Shown piece by piece: positions 60,804 through 64,000 of a DNA stretch of 64,000 nt. The stretch is taken from positions 1 through 64,000 of the forward strand of contig CALVKK010000001.1 of the NCBI GenBank assembly GCA_944332645.1, given 5' to 3'. Below the pieces are notes generated by a model that saw only the letters and a program-made list of their open reading frames with translations, had not been told where the DNA came from and made no database searches. Made by a program: the position numbers and the translations under genes. This stretch comes from an uncultured Bacilli bacterium. GTDB taxonomy: Bacteria > Bacillota_I > Bacilli_A > RF39 > UBA660. How positions within the stretch are numbered: the stretch's first letter is position 1; every line of letters begins with the position of its first letter.

Positions 60804-62519
60804 CTACATTGTTTGAGTTGCTTCATTTACCATTTGTGTACCAATTTGGGATATGTTCATTATATCCTGTTGTCCTGCTAGTAATTGTTGAGTTCTAACT
60901 TGCATTTGTTCAGCCTGCATTTGCATCTGTTGTATTACTTGAGAACGTTCTTTTCTGCGTTTTAAAAGTTCTATTAATTTACTTCTTGGCATTGTTGAAT
61001 CATCATCTAATAAACTAACATAATCCTCTAATAATTGTTGATTTTGAGGTAAGAATAATTGTGATTGAGTTAAATTTTCTATTGATACCTCTTGTGCATA
61101 TTTATCATATGCTGATTTTGGTGTAACATCAATTTTAATATTAAGTTTTAGTCTTTCTAAAACTGATTTAGGTATAATTATTAATTCTTCTACCGTTTCA
61201 CCTGTCATTACATCAGTTGTCTCATTTAAAACAGTCAAATTATCAGAATATGTCTTTAACATGTCAAAAATAATTACACCTATATCTTCAATGAATTGTA
61301 GTACATTAGCACTTTGTTCATTTAGTGGTTGTTCGCTTGCTCTTTGAACTGCCAAAATTGCTTTACCACTAGCTTCATCAGGCTTTATTTGCCCTGTTGC
61401 CATATCTCCAGCTCCAGCTAATTCTCTTGATACCGTGATAAGCTCATTTTGTAAATTAGCAATATCTGGGCTTATTGTACCTGGGCTAGTAATTTTAAAG
61501 TACTTATCAATATCATCTGCATTAACATCGCTAACCCAAATAGTGGCACCGACCTTATTTACAGCTTCTGGATTTTGAATTTTATCTTCATTAACAACCT
61601 TATATGGATAAGCGATATTTTTGGCAATAAATGCTCTTCTTGTGGCAGTTTTGTTGACTTCAATTTGATTTGCTATATGTTGTTCTACCTCTCCTACTCC
61701 ACGGGCACTTCCTTCGCAATCTTCCCAATTTAAATGTGCTACTGGGTAATATGTAAGTCCAGTATCTTCATCTTTTTGAATTGTGACATACTTGACTGAT
61801 TCAGAGAAATGAACAGTACCTCCTTTTTTATATAAAAAGGTAACAATAGTAACCATATCATCTACTTCTTCTCTTGAGTCGTCTCCCGATTCATCTTGAG
61901 TATAGTTATCTCCATGAATATTTAAAATTTCTTCGTCACTAACACCTTTACTTTTTGCATATTCACGTGCATTAATAACATTAGAACGTCTTTTTATGAG
62001 TATATATGGTTGATTTTGTATTTCATCATCATTTTCATTTCCATACATGACATCAACTTTAGATTTTAATTCGATTTTTGGAACACCATCTTTTTCATTC
62101 CAATACCAATAAGCTATTATTTCGCCATTTATAGCTGACTTTCTAACCGCTTTTTTTAATCTATAATCTAACTTATTAATTTCCCATATTTTAGAAGCCT
62201 TTTTTGTAAGCATCTCACTTGCCTTTTTAGCAACACTCCTAAATTCTTGAGACTCAAAGTTATCACTATTATAAATAATTGCATAATTTGTACTTGTAAC
62301 TACGCCAACCTTATATTTGACTATCGGCTTAATATAATTAATTGAAATTAATTCTACATTTTTATCAACGATTGCACCTTCCCATTGATCACGATTGAAA
62401 AATCTAAAATTTCGGTTAGTGTTTTCGTAATATCCTTTATTTCGCATATACATTGCATGTTTTTCATATAATTGCCATATATCAGTTTCCATAAGTTTTG
62501 TTAAATCATCTGTTCCCAT
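60804..62519 (-). CDS. Portal protein, copy 2
   Basis: Identical to 24639-26354; P22-like portal with Gln/Met-rich barrel helix. Confidence 0.85.
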   Translation of the reverse strand: MGTDDLTKLMETDIWQLYEKHAMYMRNKGYYENTNRNFRFFNRDQWEGAIVDKNVELISINYIKPIVKYKVGVVTSTNYAIIYNSDNFESQEFRSVAKKASEMLTKKASKIWEINKLDYRLKKAVRKSAINGEIIAYWYWNEKDGVPKIELKSKVDVMYGNENDDEIQNQPYILIKRRSNVINAREYAKSKGVSDEEILNIHGDNYTQDESGDDSREEVDDMVTIVTFLYKKGGTVHFSESVKYVTIQKDEDTGLTYYPVAHLNWEDCEGSARGVGEVEQHIANQIEVNKTATRRAFIAKNIAYPYKVVNEDKIQNPEAVNKVGATIWVSDVNADDIDKYFKITSPGTISPDIANLQNELITVSRELAGAGDMATGQIKPDEASGKAILAVQRASEQPLNEQSANVLQFIEDIGVIIFDMLKTYSDNLTVLNETTDVMTGETVEELIIIPKSVLERLKLNIKIDVTPKSAYDKYAQEVSIENLTQSQLFLPQNQQLLEDYVSLLDDDSTMPRSKLIELLKRRKERSQVIQQMQMQAEQMQVRTQQLLAGQQDIMNISQIGTQMVNEATQTM

Positions 62520-62524
62520 TAGTT

Positions 62525-62782
62525 TCACCTACTTTCAATCGATTTTTGACTTTCTTTAGTTCCATCATAATTGTTAATATTTTGCCAACTTATCTGTTCT
62601 CCTTTAGATAAACTATCTTCAAAGTTTTTGTCTTTGTTAAATATCTCTTTAACTGTTTCAGTTATTTTAGGTAATTCTATTGTTTTATTTTCTTTTAATC
62701 TTTGACCATTTTTGAGACCTAAAGTATAAGCTATTAAAATAAAAACACCCAATATGGTGCATAGTACAATAGTTTCAAACAT
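62525..62782 (-). CDS. Small membrane protein, copy 2
   Basis: Identical to 26360-26617; single transmembrane helix plus polar tail. Confidence 0.65.
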   Translation of the reverse strand: MFETIVLCTILGVFILIAYTLGLKNGQRLKENKTIELPKITETVKEIFNKDKNFEDSLSKGEQISWQNINNYDGTKESQKSIESR

Positions 62783-62931
62783 TATTTATCACTCTTTTTC
62801 TTATTCTTCTTTTTTGGATTTGTTTCTTTCAAAACTCTTTTTACTGTACTTTTGATTACTTTATTGGTCTCTTCTTCCCCTAAAAATTCATTAGACATTG
62901 CTCTTAATTTGCGTAGCATTGCTTTTTTCAT
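62782..62931 (-). CDS. Small basic protein, copy 2
   Basis: Identical to 26617-26766; 49 residues, coupled to terL by ATGA and to the next gene by TAATG. Confidence 0.7.
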   Translation of the reverse strand: MKKAMLRKLRAMSNEFLGEEETNKVIKSTVKRVLKETNPKKKNKKKSDK

Positions 62932-64000
62932 ATTATAACTATCTCCTCTCCCCAATCTTTTCGTATCGGTTTCTCAAAATCTAAATCAAATGTTTTCTCA
63001 ACATTTTTTATTTCTTTAGTAGGTGCTACTCTACTTACACAAAAATACCTTAATGCATCTGTAATATGTGTTGGTTCGTGTGGCTCGGTAGCTACATCAT
63101 TAGGCTCTTTTTCGTCATGTTGTAACTGTGGCAAATATTTAATTAAATTAATACAATTATTAAATATCTTCAAATCACTATCTTCATATATTTCTCCTGT
63201 TTGTTCACTTCTTAATTTTCTTACCTTTAACCATTCTTTAACATTTAACCATCCGGCTATTCGATTGTTACTAGCTTTAGCTAAATCAATACCCCCCTCA
63301 TAAAACAATTCAGCTGTACTTTTACCAGTATCTCTATTACGATTCCATAAATCAGGTGGTGCATATATATATTTATATCTAGCCTTTCTCATATAACTTT
63401 TTAATACTTGTCTTGCTTCGCTTACTATTAAATTACTTTTATGTATTTCGTTATAAACATAAGCTTTTCCTTTAGTATCTATAGCAACAAAAAGGACTGC
63501 AAACATATCTAATCCATAGTCCATAGCAATATATCTATTCCAATTATCTGGTATTTCAAATGGCTCTATCACATGTATTCGCCTTTTAAATTCTGGAAAG
63601 AACATTCCATCATAAATATCCCAATCACCATATTTTAGTGCCTTTCTTTCTTTTTCTGGTAAAGCATCTAGTCTTTTTATATAGTCAGGGTCATATTCTA
63701 GCATGAATTTATTATCAGTAACTAAACTTGGAATAAATATTCTAGTTACTTCTTCTCCGGTTTCTAATTTACAGTTATGAATTACATTAGGTTCGCCTAT
63801 ATCTATAAATCTTTCTTTTACCCATACATGCCCAACACCACCTGGATTAGTAGAACTTTTCATTCCCTTTGGATAAGGATTAGCACCACGACATCTTGAA
63901 ATCATATATGTATACATAAATTCGGTGAAATGAGTTAATTCGTCAAATCGAATTACATCATATTCAGCTGATTGGTATTGATAAACGTCTTTTTCATATT
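62928..64000 (-). CDS. terL: Terminase large subunit, copy 2 (5' end outside window)
   Basis: C-terminal 356 codons of the protein at 26763-28133, including the Walker B FDELTHF and the whole nuclease domain. The Walker A region lies beyond 64000. The truncation is only the window edge; the true start should be at about 64298. Confidence 0.9.
   Translation of the reverse strand, partial: YEKDVYQYQSAEYDVIRFDELTHFTEFMYTYMISRCRGANPYPKGMKSSTNPGGVGHVWVKERFIDIGEPNVIHNCKLETGEEVTRIFIPSLVTDNKFMLEYDPDYIKRLDALPEKERKALKYGDWDIYDGMFFPEFKRRIHVIEPFEIPDNWNRYIAMDYGLDMFAVLFVAIDTKGKAYVYNEIHKSNLIVSEARQVLKSYMRKARYKYIYAPPDLWNRNRDTGKSTAELFYEGGIDLAKASNNRIAGWLNVKEWLKVRKLRSEQTGEIYEDSDLKIFNNCINLIKYLPQLQHDEKEPNDVATEPHEPTHITDALRYFCVSRVAPTKEIKNVEKTFDLDFEKPIRKDWGEEIVII

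Larger units (their letters stand above)
45628..64000. mobile_element. Second tandem copy of the prophage, left 18.4 kb
   Basis: Collinear with 9463-27835 at a fixed offset of 36,165 bp. All sense and shadow reading frames are the same length and sequence in both copies, so there are no indels and probably no substitutions. It runs past the right edge; if complete it would end about 17.8 kb outside, followed by attR and the rest of cotJC. Confidence 0.9.

Noticed and set aside
1..64000. CRISPR array or restriction system
   Set aside because: No set of direct repeats with unique spacers was found, no cas genes are present, and the methyltransferase has no endonuclease partner.

Overview
The window comes from an AT-rich, endospore-forming, low-GC Gram-positive bacterium that uses the standard genetic code (TAA, TAG and TGA all act as stops). 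Evidence is a dacB-spmA-spmB sporulation operon, a cotJ spore-coat operon, a CIRCE-controlled clpB, tRNA-His with the extra G-1/C73 pair, and strong AGGAGG-type ribosome sites. A gut Bacilli/Erysipelotrichia-like lineage fits, but no species can be named from sequence alone.

Layout. 1-9.5 kb is host chromosome: rluB-like (partial), a lipoprotein gene broken by an in-frame TAG, spmB, spmA, dacB, a CmpB-like membrane protein, clpB, a YnbB-like PLP enzyme, an SDR reductase, a glucosaminidase-like exoprotein, tRNA-His, and a cotJA-cotJB fusion followed by cotJC. cotJC is cut after about 31 codons by a prophage that starts at 9463. The prophage unit is 36,165 bp (9463-45627). At 45628 a second, collinear copy begins and runs off the right edge; every open reading frame in the first 18.4 kb is repeated with identical translation at an offset of exactly 36,165. 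The junction between the copies is an intact attP-like palindrome.

Prophage logic. A large serine integrase lies next to attP on the + strand, preceded by two small membrane/lipoprotein genes that look like lysogenic-conversion (superinfection-exclusion) cargo and an S24-type repressor. A divergent Cro-like gene opens the minus-strand early region: an iteron-bearing DnaD-like replication gene, a Sak4-like ATPase, a PD-(D/E)XK nuclease, SSB, a NinB-like protein, HNH and DUF1064 nucleases, a DNA methyltransferase, an RNA ligase, an ArpU-like late regulator and a Ro60/TROVE-like vWA protein. After a small-RNA locus and a terminator comes the late region: tRNA-Gln, HNH protein, terS, terL, portal, scaffold, coat, adaptor, tail nozzle, two ejection-type proteins (one carrying a putative PBECR nuclease domain), tail fibre, receptor-binding protein, membrane GAF-like protein, holin and endolysin. 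No tape measure, tail tube or sheath gene is present, so the virion is probably a short-tailed podovirus.

The most striking system is at 29378-32093. It combines a Ro60-like protein gene, an Rnl2-type RNA ligase and, directly downstream of the Ro-like gene and under its own promoter, a small RNA containing a degenerate tRNA fold bracketed by an inverted repeat. This resembles a phage version of the bacterial rsr-Y RNA-RNA ligase repair operons. Insertion of the element into the conserved QYGGP codons of cotJC is the second notable point, because it makes a spore-coat gene depend on prophage excision.
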